Origin: Winogradskyella aurantiaca | GTDB lineage: Bacteria; Bacteroidota; Bacteroidia; Flavobacteriales; Flavobacteriaceae | Assembly: GCF_003362725.1 (NCBI RefSeq) | Contig: NZ_QKTV01000001.1 | Coordinates: 620,001 to 684,000, forward strand | Direction: 5' to 3' | Length of the DNA stretch: 64,000 nt | Shown here: piece by piece, positions 52,881 through 61,944 of the stretch | Layout: each line of letters begins with the position of its first letter | How positions within the stretch are numbered: the first letter of the stretch is position 1 | Notes under the pieces: generated by a model | Database searches by the model: none | Told to the model about the DNA's origin: nothing | Seen by the model: the letters and a program-made list of their open reading frames with translations, nothing else | Position numbers and translations under genes: made by a program

Positions 52881-54367
52881 ACTTTAGAGCTTAGAGACTT
52901 AAAGAATACGTATCCAAATCCAATAAACAGCATCAGGTGGAAAGGAAACAATCCAAAATCACCGCCCTGGTCCCCAACTATAAAAGCACTGTAAAGACCA
53001 AAACCGAAGTAGAGCATCAATAGGCCTTCGATAATAACATTTGGCGATAGCTTGGCACGTAGATAGCGGTTACCCTTCCAGGAATCGGAAATAGAACTAA
53101 TATTAAACTTTGGTGTTCTTACAAACTCACTTCGTTTGCCGAGGTGTCCTTCTAAAACAGCAATAGAATTATGTAATGAGAATCCCATGGCAATTGAAAA
53201 GAAGGTGAAAAACATCCCGATATAGCTAAAGAACTTCTTAAATCCACTGCCGTAGATCTGTCGATACATGAACCAATAGCATACAAAGAAAATCACAGTG
53301 CTTAAGACAAAGAAGCTCATTATGTAGAAATAGGTTCTTAAATGGGCATACTCATTCTTAATGTATAACATTGGGATACTCAGTATGGCTACTGTAAATA
53401 TACTGAGGAACATGGTACTGTTTAATAAGTGCAGTAAGCCATGAACTTTGGTTTTAAAAGAAATGTTATTAGACTTGAGAACCCGCCAAAGCATTTTTCT
53501 AAAATTCTCGGCCCCACCTTTGTTCCATCGAAATTGTTGCGAACGGGCCGCACTAATCACTACTGGCAATTCCGCAGGTGTTTCAACATCTTCTAGGTAT
53601 TTAAACTTCCAGTTGTTCAACTGTGCTCTGTAGCTCAAGTCAAGATCTTCAGTAAGGGTGTCACCTTCCCAGTTCCCTGCATCAATGATACAGTCGCGTC
53701 TCCATACTCCAGCAGTTCCATTAAAGTTGATGAAATGTCCCTTGCTATTTCGTCCAACCTGTTCTAAGGTAAAGTGTGCATCCAAGGCAAATGCTTGAAT
53801 TCTTGTTAATAAGGAATAATTTCTGTTGATGTGACCCCATCGCGTCTGAACCACACCAATACTTTTATCTTTAAAATGCGGGATGGTGCGTTTTAACCAA
53901 TTAGGGCTTGGAAGGAAATCTGCATCAAAAATGGCAATGAATTCACCTTTAGCAATTTCCAGTCCCTCCTTTAAAGCGCCAGCCTTAAATCCAGTTCTAT
54001 CCGTTCTGGTAATATGTTGAATATTTAAACCAGTCTTTTGAAGTTCTTCAATATGTGCCCTGGTAGCCGTAACGGTATCGTCAGTTGAATCGTCCAATAC
54101 CTGGATTTCAAGTTTGTCTTCTGGATACTCAATTTGAGCAATATTGTTCAAAAGACGATCCATAACGTACATTTCATTATAAACCGGTAACTGAATTGTT
54201 ACAAAAGGCACTTCTTCTGGGTTATTTAAGTCAAAGAGTTCTGCTTTATCCTCCTTACGTTTCGAACTCAAATAATTGTAAAGCAGATTTAGCTGTGCTA
54301 ATGCGTACATAAAGATGAGTACAATAGCAACAGTGTAGATGGTTATAATAATGGTTTCTAAAATCAT
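52877..54367 (-). CDS. Processive-type GT2 glycosyltransferase, cellulose-synthase-like
   Basis: The 496-residue membrane enzyme has one N-terminal membrane segment and four or more at the C-terminus, with a cytosolic GT-A domain between. VLDDSTDDT and FDADFLP supply the UDP- and metal-binding Asp residues, TEDLDLSYRA the catalytic base, and QQFRWNKG the QxxRW acceptor motif. This layout matches CsgA/ceramide-glucosyltransferase or glucomannan-synthase-like GT2 proteins. It overlaps both neighbours by four bases, so the three glycosyltransferases are translated together. The product is probably a glycolipid or a short surface glycan. Confidence 0.87.
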   Translation of the reverse strand: MILETIIITIYTVAIVLIFMYALAQLNLLYNYLSSKRKEDKAELFDLNNPEEVPFVTIQLPVYNEMYVMDRLLNNIAQIEYPEDKLEIQVLDDSTDDTVTATRAHIEELQKTGLNIQHITRTDRTGFKAGALKEGLEIAKGEFIAIFDADFLPSPNWLKRTIPHFKDKSIGVVQTRWGHINRNYSLLTRIQAFALDAHFTLEQVGRNSKGHFINFNGTAGVWRRDCIIDAGNWEGDTLTEDLDLSYRAQLNNWKFKYLEDVETPAELPVVISAARSQQFRWNKGGAENFRKMLWRVLKSNNISFKTKVHGLLHLLNSTMFLSIFTVAILSIPMLYIKNEYAHLRTYFYIMSFFVLSTVIFFVCYWFMYRQIYGSGFKKFFSYIGMFFTFFSIAMGFSLHNSIAVLEGHLGKRSEFVRTPKFNISSISDSWKGNRYLRAKLSPNVIIEGLLMLYFGFGLYSAFIVGDQGGDFGLFPFHLMLFIGFGYVFFKSLSSKV

Positions 54368-55056
54368 GACTTCACACTATATTTAAAAATCCAGCCCAGA
54401 ATTTTAATGCCTGCAAATATAGCACCTTTTATGGTTCCTGAAACTTTTGAGACCCCAATTCTGTTTCTGTAATTAACTGGTATCTCCTTGTATGTCAGGC
54501 CTTTTTTAAGCACTTTTAATTGCATCTCTACAGTCCAGCCGTAGGTTTTATCCTCCATGTTTAAGTCCAACAGCTTTTCATACTTGATCGCTCTAAAGGG
54601 GCCAAGATCTGTAAACGTAGACTTAAAAAGAAACTTCATAAGGGAGGTGGCCAACCAATTACCGAAAATCTGCGGGCCGGTCATTGATCCAGCTTCCCTT
54701 AAATCTCTGGTCCTAGCTCCAACTACGAAATCTATGTCGTTTTGGATTATGGGAGCCACTATTTTTTCGAGTTCCTCTGGATAATCGGAGTAATCACCAT
54801 CCAAAAAAACTATAATATCCGTCTGGATAGCTTGTTGAGCAACATAAGCCATCCCTTTGAGGCAAGCCCAACCATAGCCTTTATTTGATTCCTTTAGTAC
54901 AGTGGCGCCAGCTTTTCTGGCGTTATTTTCGGTGTCGTCAGTAGAGTTATTACTCACTACAATTATTTCGTCCACAACAGCAGGGATGTCTTTTATGACA
55001 TGGCCAATGGATTCTGCTTCGTTAAAAGCGGGGATGATGACTTTAATCAGCGCCAT
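54364..55056 (-). CDS. GT2 glycosyltransferase, polyprenyl-phosphate mannose/glucose synthase-like
   Basis: The 230-residue protein is a GT-A enzyme of the dolichyl-phosphate-mannose-synthase type. KVIIPAFNEAESIGHVI begins the fold, VVSNNSTDDT and FLDGDYSDYPEE hold the nucleotide and metal Asp residues, and VVGARTRDLREAGSMTG is the conserved product-side segment. It has a hydrophobic C-terminus but no long membrane domain. It could load a sugar onto polyprenyl phosphate for the GT-C enzyme two genes downstream. That division of labour is inference. Confidence 0.87.
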   Translation of the reverse strand: MALIKVIIPAFNEAESIGHVIKDIPAVVDEIIVVSNNSTDDTENNARKAGATVLKESNKGYGWACLKGMAYVAQQAIQTDIIVFLDGDYSDYPEELEKIVAPIIQNDIDFVVGARTRDLREAGSMTGPQIFGNWLATSLMKFLFKSTFTDLGPFRAIKYEKLLDLNMEDKTYGWTVEMQLKVLKKGLTYKEIPVNYRNRIGVSKVSGTIKGAIFAGIKILGWIFKYSVKS

Positions 55057-55073
55057 TAAAAATAATTAAGCGG

Positions 55074-55081
55074 CAAAAATA
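55074..55081 (-). promoter_or_regulatory. Possible internal promoter before the glycosyltransferase genes
   Basis: The minus strand reads TATTTTTG, an exact -7 match, 17 bases upstream of the GT2 start at 55056. A TTG lies 22 bases further upstream (complement of 55104-55106), slightly farther than usual. The 32-bp gap would let the three glycosyltransferases be expressed apart from the redox genes. Confidence 0.4.
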
Positions 55082-55088
55082 AGAGTTC

Positions 55089-56678
55089 TTACTTATCGTT
55101 GACCAATTTCATAAGATCCACATCATTTCCTAATAGAATCTCATTGGGGTTAATACGTCCTTTCATGGTATCATTCTCCAACTTAAGGACCCCTCTTGGA
55201 CAAACCGCTGAACAAATACCACAACCAACGCAACTTGATCTGACGATATTTTCACCCTTCTGAGCATAAGCGCGTACATCAATTCCCATTTCACAATAAG
55301 TGGAACAGTTGCCACAAGAAATACATTGCCCACCATTGGTGGTAATTCTAAATTTTGAAAACAGACGCTGCTGAAATCCTAAAATAGCAGCCATAGGGCA
55401 ACCAAATCGGCACCAAGCCCGACTACCTAAAATTGGATAGAATCCGGTGCCAATCACCCCAGAAAAAATAGATCCTATGTAAAGGCCATAGGCCGAACGA
55501 AGTGTTCCTGATTTTATATAAAAGAGCTTATCTGTTGTTCCAGTAAAATGCATGATGAGTAGAGCCGCAATAACCACAAAGAAACCAATGGCACCATATT
55601 TGGCGTCAGTTCCTAGTTCCCGTCCTTTGAAGTATAACACTCCAATAAAAACAAGTGTAAGAAACCCTATTACCAGTGATATAAAGACTCCACGTGTTAA
55701 CCAAAAATCATTATGACTGTAACCAAGATAACTGTAAACCATGGCGGTGGTCATAACTACGGAAAAAACCAGTACCAAATGAATCATCCAACGTTCAAAT
55801 CTCCAGGCGCTCAATTTTTTAGAGGACAGTTGTCTAAAGGGGTCACCCACTGTTTCGGCCAGTCCACCGCAGCCACATACCCAAGAGCAATACCAACGTT
55901 TACCATATTTATAAGTCAATATGGGTGTAAATACGAAGATGGATAATATTCCAAAAATCAAAAGTGCTAGGCCAATATTGCCTGCAGAAATAAAGCCTTT
56001 CACTGACCATTCGTCAAAGATGTAATAGTTTAAAGGCCATACACTTTTCATATCGTAGTATGGAAGGTCATTGTTCATGACATACATAAACTCTGGAATC
56101 AAAAAAGCAAAAGCCAGTTGAAAAAACATCACAGAGATGGTTCGTAATTGCTGATATCGGTTGTGACGGTATTTCAACATAAACTTATACCCAAAAGCAA
56201 GAATGGCTAAGGTGTAAAGTGTACCATACACAAACCACTGACTAGCAGGACGCCCACTTAAAAGAAGACTTAGTGGATCAAAAAGGCTAATGAGCCCGGT
56301 GTTACTTCCTCCGTCAGCAGCCAATCCCAAGTACTGTGGAAAAAAATACAGTACAATGTAAAAACCAGTCAATATGAGCCCAACAATCCAACCCCAAATA
56401 CCACGAGAAGAAATGGACTTGAACCATGTGCCATCATTTTTAATGCCTTCAAGTTTATTGAGATAAGCAGCTCTTGAATAGACAATGGTTCCAATACCAA
56501 TAAGACCCATTGACAAGCCTAGAAAAAAACCTTTCTGAGGAAAATCAATATTAAATAAGGCTAGTGTCATTATAAAGAGACCAACTACTCCTGCTAGAAT
56601 AGCGACCTTTTGAGTATTGGTTATTTGTAAAGCATCTGGCTTTGCTAAAGACATACTTATATGTAGTTTGTTGCTCAT
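55089..56678 (-). CDS. Membrane-bound 4Fe-4S protein, NapH/NosR-like
   Basis: The 529-residue protein has about ten membrane segments. Two Cys-rich loops of the NapH/NosR type are visible: YCSWVCGCGGLAETVGD and SRAWCRFGCPMAAILGF. Two C-terminal ferredoxin-type clusters follow, CISCGNCSTYCEMG and SSCVGCGICSAVCPRG. It should pass electrons through the inner membrane. It starts two bases after the FAD oxidoreductase stop, so the pair may form one electron-transfer module. No nitrate, nitrous-oxide or other reductase subunit is nearby, so the terminal acceptor is unknown. Confidence 0.88.
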   Translation of the reverse strand: MSNKLHISMSLAKPDALQITNTQKVAILAGVVGLFIMTLALFNIDFPQKGFFLGLSMGLIGIGTIVYSRAAYLNKLEGIKNDGTWFKSISSRGIWGWIVGLILTGFYIVLYFFPQYLGLAADGGSNTGLISLFDPLSLLLSGRPASQWFVYGTLYTLAILAFGYKFMLKYRHNRYQQLRTISVMFFQLAFAFLIPEFMYVMNNDLPYYDMKSVWPLNYYIFDEWSVKGFISAGNIGLALLIFGILSIFVFTPILTYKYGKRWYCSWVCGCGGLAETVGDPFRQLSSKKLSAWRFERWMIHLVLVFSVVMTTAMVYSYLGYSHNDFWLTRGVFISLVIGFLTLVFIGVLYFKGRELGTDAKYGAIGFFVVIAALLIMHFTGTTDKLFYIKSGTLRSAYGLYIGSIFSGVIGTGFYPILGSRAWCRFGCPMAAILGFQQRLFSKFRITTNGGQCISCGNCSTYCEMGIDVRAYAQKGENIVRSSCVGCGICSAVCPRGVLKLENDTMKGRINPNEILLGNDVDLMKLVNDK

Positions 56679-56680
56679 AA

Positions 56681-57985
56681 TTAAACGAGTTGAAGACGGT
56701 TTTTAAATAATTCAAAGATTTGCGATTCGTAAGCTGCATAGAACTCAGGATCAAAATTGGCCTCTGCCAAATGTTCCATGACATAATGGATATCCCGTTT
56801 TTCAGTAAGCCATCGATCAAAGGTTTCATGACGCATCCGAATGCCAAAGGTGTTAATACCGAGAAACTGATCTGTATCCTTATGATAGGCGATTGTAATG
56901 CATTTATCATCATCCTCATGAATCCAATGAAACTGTTTTTCGTAGTCCGGTTTCCCTTTAGCACCATGAACCCAACCATAAGTCTGGTATTCGATATCAA
57001 AGAATTTAGCAGAATTAAACCAATGCCCCGGATTATAAGCTCTTTTGTTGCCACATAAGGTCTGAGCCAGTGTTTCTCCCATCATACGTCCTGTATACCA
57101 GACTGCTTCTATGGGTCTGCGGTTTCCAATGGCTTCGTGCTGTTCGGCACAATCCCCAATGGCGTAAACGCCTTCGATATTGGTTTCAAGATGACGATTT
57201 ACTAAAACCCCGCGGCCAAGATCAATCTTTGAAGATTTCAGAAAGTCTATATTAGGCGTTACACCAGCTGTTAATCCAACAACATCACAAGGTATTTCTT
57301 CACCAGTTTCTTCAATCACTACAGATTTTACTTGTTCTGCCTCATTTGCATTTATGGCCTTAAGATTGGTAGATAAACGCAGGTCAATATGGTGTGATAG
57401 AATGTGTCTATTTATCATGCCGCTTTCTCCTTCAGGTAGCACTCCATTCCAGAAACTAGATTCTCTAACAAGAAAGGTTACTGGAATACTCCTAGAGCTC
57501 AGCATTTCCGCAAGTTCAATTCCAATAAGACCACCCCCAACAATCACGGCACGTTTACAAACCTTATTGTTTGGTGCATACACCTCCAAGTTTTCTAGGT
57601 CTTGTTTGTGATACATACCCATAACACCCTTTAAATCCTGACCTGGCCATCCAAATTTATTTGGTTTACTGCCAGTTGCGATAACCAATTTGTCGTAGTT
57701 AACTTTTTCTCCATTGGCCAAGTGCAACGTTTTACTTTCGGTTTCTACCTCACTAACATATGCCTGTTTAAGATCAATTCTGTTTTTCTTCCAGAACCAG
57801 TTCTCATAAGGTTGGGTGTGTTCAAATTTCATGTGACCCATGTAGATATACATAAGTGCGGTACGCGAAAAGAAGTATTCTGTTTCAGATGAGATAATGG
57901 TGATTTTATAGTCTGAAAGTTTACGGATATGCCGTGCCAGTGTAACTCCCGAGATGCCATTACCAATAATAACGATGTGCTGCAT
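56681..57985 (-). CDS. NAD(P)/FAD-dependent oxidoreductase
   Basis: The 434-residue pyridine-nucleotide-disulfide-type flavoprotein has the N-terminal FAD Rossmann motif (IVIIGNGISGVTLARHIR, about 3-20). The LVIATGSKPN segment, a second nucleotide motif (AVIVGGGLIGIELAEML, about 147-163) and the FAD-binding VYAIGDCAEQ follow. No redox-active CxxxxC is present, so it is not a dithiol reductase. It resembles rubredoxin-reductase or nitrite-reductase-type NAD(P)H dehydrogenases. It leads the minus-strand operon with the Fe-S membrane protein, to which it may feed electrons. Confidence 0.9.
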   Translation of the reverse strand: MQHIVIIGNGISGVTLARHIRKLSDYKITIISSETEYFFSRTALMYIYMGHMKFEHTQPYENWFWKKNRIDLKQAYVSEVETESKTLHLANGEKVNYDKLVIATGSKPNKFGWPGQDLKGVMGMYHKQDLENLEVYAPNNKVCKRAVIVGGGLIGIELAEMLSSRSIPVTFLVRESSFWNGVLPEGESGMINRHILSHHIDLRLSTNLKAINANEAEQVKSVVIEETGEEIPCDVVGLTAGVTPNIDFLKSSKIDLGRGVLVNRHLETNIEGVYAIGDCAEQHEAIGNRRPIEAVWYTGRMMGETLAQTLCGNKRAYNPGHWFNSAKFFDIEYQTYGWVHGAKGKPDYEKQFHWIHEDDDKCITIAYHKDTDQFLGINTFGIRMRHETFDRWLTEKRDIHYVMEHLAEANFDPEFYAAYESQIFELFKNRLQLV

Positions 57986-58014
57986 TGATGCTGAATGTTA
58001 GTTGAGAAATAGGT

Positions 58015-58047
58015 CGAAGGTTTTGTTAAAACTTAACGAGACCTTCG
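58015..58047. repeat. 33-bp nested imperfect palindrome in a divergent promoter region
   Basis: CGAAGGT (58015-58021) pairs with ACCTTCG (58041-58047). Inside, GTTAA (58025-58029) pairs with TTAAC (58033-58037). The two stems share one centre and are separated by a symmetric 3-nt mismatch. It lies in the 94-bp gap between the FAD oxidoreductase (minus, start 57985) and the GH113-like gene (plus, start 58080). It could be an operator for either or both genes. Confidence 0.55.
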
Positions 58048-58079
58048 CAATTTCTTTAAATTTAGACATATTTTTTGGC

Positions 58080-59084
58080 ATGCAGCGTTTACTTTATAGT
58101 TCCCTTATTTTTCTTCTTATGGCTTGCGCCGCGGCTCCAAGTCCTGTTTCTAAAATCAATGGTATAAGCTATGTAGCGAACAGGATTGCTGTTGATAGTA
58201 CGCATATACAGCCTGTCATTAATATTAATGCAAATTCAGCGGCGATAATGCCGTTTGGGTTTATTAGAAATATTAACGATCCCGAGATTATTTATAATTC
58301 AGATAGGCAATGGTACGGGGAAACCAAAGCTGGTGCTAAACAGTATATTTCAGAACTGAACAGAGCGGGATTGAGCATCATGTTAAAACCTCAGATTTGG
58401 ATTTGGCGTGGTGAGTTTACTGGAACATTGGTTATGAACAATGAAGAGGATTGGGAGGCCCTGGAAAAAAGTTATGCGAATTTTATTCTGGACTATGCTG
58501 ATCTGGCCCAGGAAATGCAAGTTCAGATCTTTTGCATTGGTACTGAGCTTGAACTGTTTATAAAAAACCGACCCCAATTCTGGTTCAGTCTTATCAAAGA
58601 CATTCGAAACGTTTATAAAGGTAAACTCACTTATGCGGCCAATTGGGACGAGTTTTGGCGAACACCCTTCTGGGATGAGCTTGATTATATTGGCATTGAC
58701 GCTTATTTTCCCGTAAGTAACATGCAAACACCTACTGTAAAAGATTGTATAAAGGGGTGGGCATCTGAGAAAGTGAAACTGGCTAACTTCTCAAAGCAAT
58801 GGACAAAGCCTATTTTATTTACAGAATTTGGTTACCGTAGTGTCGATTATACAGCTAAAGAACCCTGGAAATATGACCGGTCCATGACCTCCATTAATCT
58901 TGAGGGGCAAAGCAATGCCACTGAAGCCTTATTCCAATCAGTTTGGGATGAGCCCTGGTTTGCCGGCGGATATATCTGGAAGTGGTTTGTTGCTCATGAT
59001 GAAGTTGGAGGGCCAGAGAATAATCAATTTACACCCCAGAACAAACCGGTTGAAGCCTTAATAGCTAAGTATTATTCTAAATAA
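58080..59084 (+). CDS. GH113-like glycosidase lipoprotein
   Basis: The 334-residue lipoprotein has a lipobox LLMAC (Cys16). The TIM-barrel chain resembles GH113 (beta-mannanase-type) enzymes. The likely acid/base is Glu156 in FCIGTELELF and the nucleophile Glu249 in PILFTEFGYRSVD. LDYIGIDAYFPV and GGYIWKWF are also typical. The frame is open from TTG at 58002, but ATG 58080 gives a proper lipoprotein signal. It is not next to other mannan genes. Its role may lie in turnover of a cell-surface glycan, perhaps one made by the divergent glycosyltransferase operon; that is speculative. Confidence 0.82.
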   Translation: MQRLLYSSLIFLLMACAAAPSPVSKINGISYVANRIAVDSTHIQPVININANSAAIMPFGFIRNINDPEIIYNSDRQWYGETKAGAKQYISELNRAGLSIMLKPQIWIWRGEFTGTLVMNNEEDWEALEKSYANFILDYADLAQEMQVQIFCIGTELELFIKNRPQFWFSLIKDIRNVYKGKLTYAANWDEFWRTPFWDELDYIGIDAYFPVSNMQTPTVKDCIKGWASEKVKLANFSKQWTKPILFTEFGYRSVDYTAKEPWKYDRSMTSINLEGQSNATEALFQSVWDEPWFAGGYIWKWFVAHDEVGGPENNQFTPQNKPVEALIAKYYSK

Positions 59085-59164
59085 GGAAAAGGAATATCTA
59101 GAACTTGGTAGTTACTTTTTTTTGAATAAAAAAGTATATTTAAACAAACTAAAATCAAACTCTT

Positions 59165-59677
59165 ATGAAAAAGGTGCTAGGCTTGTTAGCCATTATATTA
59201 GGCTTATTAACTTCATGCGATGAGCCAACAAGGGAAACAAATTTTGAGCTTCCTAAATGGTCTTCTGAGGTTGTTAGTTTACCAGCCAATGATTCTTTAA
59301 TTTCTGGAAAAACCTATCTCCCAGTTTATTCACAGGTGTATAGTATCTCCGAACAAAGAACACTTAACCTCACGGTTATGGCTAGCCTTAGGAACATTAG
59401 CGAAAAACACGACGTCTATTTAACAAGGGCAGAATATTACAGTACTTCAGGAGAATTAATAAGAACGTATCTTGATAATCCAGTAGCCTTAGACCCTTTA
59501 GAAACGATTGAAATTGTGATTAGTGAAAACGATTTTTCTGGTGGTACAGGGGCTAATTTTATTTTTGAGTGGCATATTCCTGCGGGCGGAAATGAACCTC
59601 TTTTTGAAGGAGTGATGAATTCGACACTAGGGCAGCAAGGACTATCCTTTACCACCGAGGGTAAAAAAATTAATTAA
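59165..59677 (+). CDS. DUF3124 lipoprotein
   Basis: The 170-residue lipoprotein has a signal ending LLTSC (Cys18). The body matches DUF3124 (PF11322): KTYLPVYSQVYSISEQRTLNLTVMASLRNIS, then LDPLETIEIVISENDFSGGTGANFIFEW. It looks like a small Ig-like beta protein anchored in the periplasm or outer membrane. The function of the family is unknown. The MscS gene follows 13 bases later, so the two are probably co-transcribed. An AT-only hairpin (59113-59136) lies upstream and may be incidental. Confidence 0.86.
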   Translation: MKKVLGLLAIILGLLTSCDEPTRETNFELPKWSSEVVSLPANDSLISGKTYLPVYSQVYSISEQRTLNLTVMASLRNISEKHDVYLTRAEYYSTSGELIRTYLDNPVALDPLETIEIVISENDFSGGTGANFIFEWHIPAGGNEPLFEGVMNSTLGQQGLSFTTEGKKIN

Positions 59678-59690
59678 GACACCATTTTAA

Positions 59691-60584
59691 ATGAACATCT
59701 TCGACAGAATTTGGAAGGGACTCAATGATTGGCTTATTAATAATGGTCCAGAAGTTGTAGCCATTATTATAATCTTTTTTATATCAACAAGACTAATAAG
59801 GGTGGTTGTTAACCGCTTTCAGAAGTATTTAATTAAAATTAATGAACGTAAAGGAGATGCAGAAAGCAAGAAACGTATTGTAACCCTATCCGAACTTTTA
59901 CGAACCACATTAAATATTATAGTCTATGTGTTTTTTACATTGGCCTTTTTAGATCAGTTCAATGTAAAAATTGCACCCTTACTCGCAGGTGTCGGATTTG
60001 CAGGTTTGGCAGTAGGTTTTGGGGCTCAGGAATTGGTAAGAGATCTTATCTCGGGGTTTTTCATGATTTTGGAAGATCAAATCAGGGTTGGAGATGTGGT
60101 AACAATTAATGGAACTAGTGGCGGGGTAGAGGAAATTGAGATTAGAACTGTGACGCTCAGGGATTTTACAGGGACTGTACATGTGTTTCAAAATGGGAAA
60201 ATTAATTCACTGTCAAATATGACCAAAGGGTGGTCTGCCGTAGCTTTTGATATTGGTGTGGCCTATAAAGAAGATCCGGATGAGGTCATGGCTGTTATGG
60301 ATGAGGTTGGAGCACAAATGCAACAGGATGATATCCATGGGCCTAATATTTTAGGTCCTATTGAAATCTCTGGTTTAGATCGATTCGGTCAGAGTGAAAT
60401 AGTTATTAAGGCACGACTACGAACCATACCGGGTACACAATGGGCTATAGGAAGAGAATATAGAAAACGATTAAAAAATGCCTTTGATGAGAGAGGAATA
60501 GAAATACCTTATCCTCATCGTACTATATTTTGGGGTGACAAGGATAGCGCCATAAATGCCAAAAATGACCTCCCAGCAGAATAA
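59691..60584 (+). CDS. Small-conductance mechanosensitive channel, MscS family
   Basis: The 297-residue inner-membrane channel has three membrane segments (about 21-40, 76-95 and 98-125). The pore helix is Gly/Ala-rich (LAGVGFAGLAVGFGAQELVRDLISGFFMILEDQ), as in MscS TM3. The cytosolic beta domain begins RVGDVVTINGTSGGVEEIEIRTV, and the C-terminal vestibule ends with EIPYPHRTIFWG, a family signature. It opens on membrane tension to release solutes under hypo-osmotic shock. It probably forms a unit with the DUF3124 gene. Confidence 0.94.
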   Translation: MNIFDRIWKGLNDWLINNGPEVVAIIIIFFISTRLIRVVVNRFQKYLIKINERKGDAESKKRIVTLSELLRTTLNIIVYVFFTLAFLDQFNVKIAPLLAGVGFAGLAVGFGAQELVRDLISGFFMILEDQIRVGDVVTINGTSGGVEEIEIRTVTLRDFTGTVHVFQNGKINSLSNMTKGWSAVAFDIGVAYKEDPDEVMAVMDEVGAQMQQDDIHGPNILGPIEISGLDRFGQSEIVIKARLRTIPGTQWAIGREYRKRLKNAFDERGIEIPYPHRTIFWGDKDSAINAKNDLPAE

Positions 60585-60666
60585 CTTTATCTTTATCTAA
60601 GATGTAATGAGACTTTTAATTGTTCGTCTGATTTCTTGAAAAGCAAATTTTGATGAACATTATTAC

Positions 60667-61944
60667 ATGAAGGTCTATTCACTTGTTCCAGTATGCCTCC
60701 TGCTATTGATTTTGCCACTTTCGGCCCAAGATCGCCTAGTTGCCAAAGTGGAGGTGGAGGGTAACAAACGTACGCGCGACTGGTTTCTAAAACGCTTGGG
60801 CTATGTTAAGGAAGGTAGTATGCTGGATTCAGCCAGGTTGGCTTCGGATGTGCGCCGTTTTAAGTTACTGCCCTCAGTGGCTAGCGCTTCTTTTGAAGTC
60901 ATACCAGAAGGTGATGAAAACTATAAAGTTGTTTATACCGTTGTAGAGAATTTTGCCATTATTCCGGGGCTCAACGTTACTCAAGATGTTAATGATGATA
61001 TTGCCTTTAGGACGTCTTTGTTTGATTTTAATTTTTTAGGACAAAACCAAACTATCGGTGGATTTTACAGCAGAAATGTATTCGACTCGTATGACTTTTA
61101 TTGGGTGGCACCCAACCTATTTACTCGAAAATGGGGGATTGGTATCAACTATCAGAACAATGTGCTACAGGAACCTATTTTTTTTGATGACGGTCGTGAC
61201 GTTAATTATAAATTCGATAGTAGAGCTTTTGAATTTCGTATTTTCTATGAGCACAATTTTAATAACCGCTTTGATCTTGGTTTGAACTTTGCCGATGAAG
61301 ATTATGGTTTTTTAAATGGGAATTTACATGAAGAGATACCAGAAGAATTGGGCGTTCAGCGCATCTCGGTTGTAGGCCAGTACGAATACAATAATATAAC
61401 GAACGAGTATCAATACGTAGATGGGTTTAGAAATCTGTTTACCTATAGTTTTACCTTAGCCTCTAAAGGTGATAATAATTTCTTGCGAAACTTTTTCATT
61501 GGTAGAAATGATACTGAATATTTTCTACGTGTGGGTGAGCGCGGTAATTGGGCCAACCGTCTGCGATTAGGTTTAGCGTCTAATGCTACTACTCCATTTG
61601 CTCCGTTTGCGCTTGATAACCAAATAAACATTCGTGGGGTGGGGAATGTGGTGGATCGCGGTACGGCCTAAGTAGTCTTGAATACAGAGTACCGTTACAC
61701 GTTTTTAGAGAAAGGATGGTTTGCCATGCAGAGTAACCTATTCATTGATGCCGGTTCTTGGCAGGATCCCGGTGGACGCTTGAGTGACCTTGTTGAATTT
61801 TCAAATTCAGCTTTATTTACAGGTGCTGGAATCCGCTTTATTCACCGACGTATTTTCAATGCTGTTTTTAGAATTGACTATGGTTTTAGTTTAGGCTCTA
61901 AACCTAATAGTGGGATTGTCTTTGGAATAGGTCAGTATTTTTAA
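60667..61944 (+). pseudogene. POTRA/beta-barrel outer-membrane protein interrupted by an in-frame stop
   Basis: Two segments in the same frame (60667-61671 and 61672-61944) make one 425-codon gene split by TAA at 61669-61671. The N-terminal part has a signal peptide (ending LPLSAQ), a POTRA-like domain (KVEVEGNKRTRDWFLKRLGYV, about 26-95) and the first barrel strands. The part after the stop continues directly (VVLNTEYRYTFLEKGWFAMQSNLFIDAG) and ends in a terminal aromatic strand (GIGQYF). The reading frame resumes without any shift, so a single substitution, for example CAA to TAA, explains it. The family is BamA/TamA-like. A sequencing error cannot be excluded. Confidence 0.8.

Noticed and set aside
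56551-57054. Second minus-strand frame of 167 codons over the FAD oxidoreductase and Fe-S genes
   Set aside because: It runs out of frame across the junction of two well-supported genes.
58002-58079. TTG start for the GH113-like gene
   Set aside because: It would place a charged extension before the lipoprotein signal and overlap the nested palindrome. ATG 58080 gives a normal signal.
59113-59136. AT-only hairpin TACTTTTTT/AAAAAAGTA as terminator of the GH113-like gene
   Set aside because: The stem is nearly all A-T pairs and too weak to call. It may be chance in an AT-rich gap.
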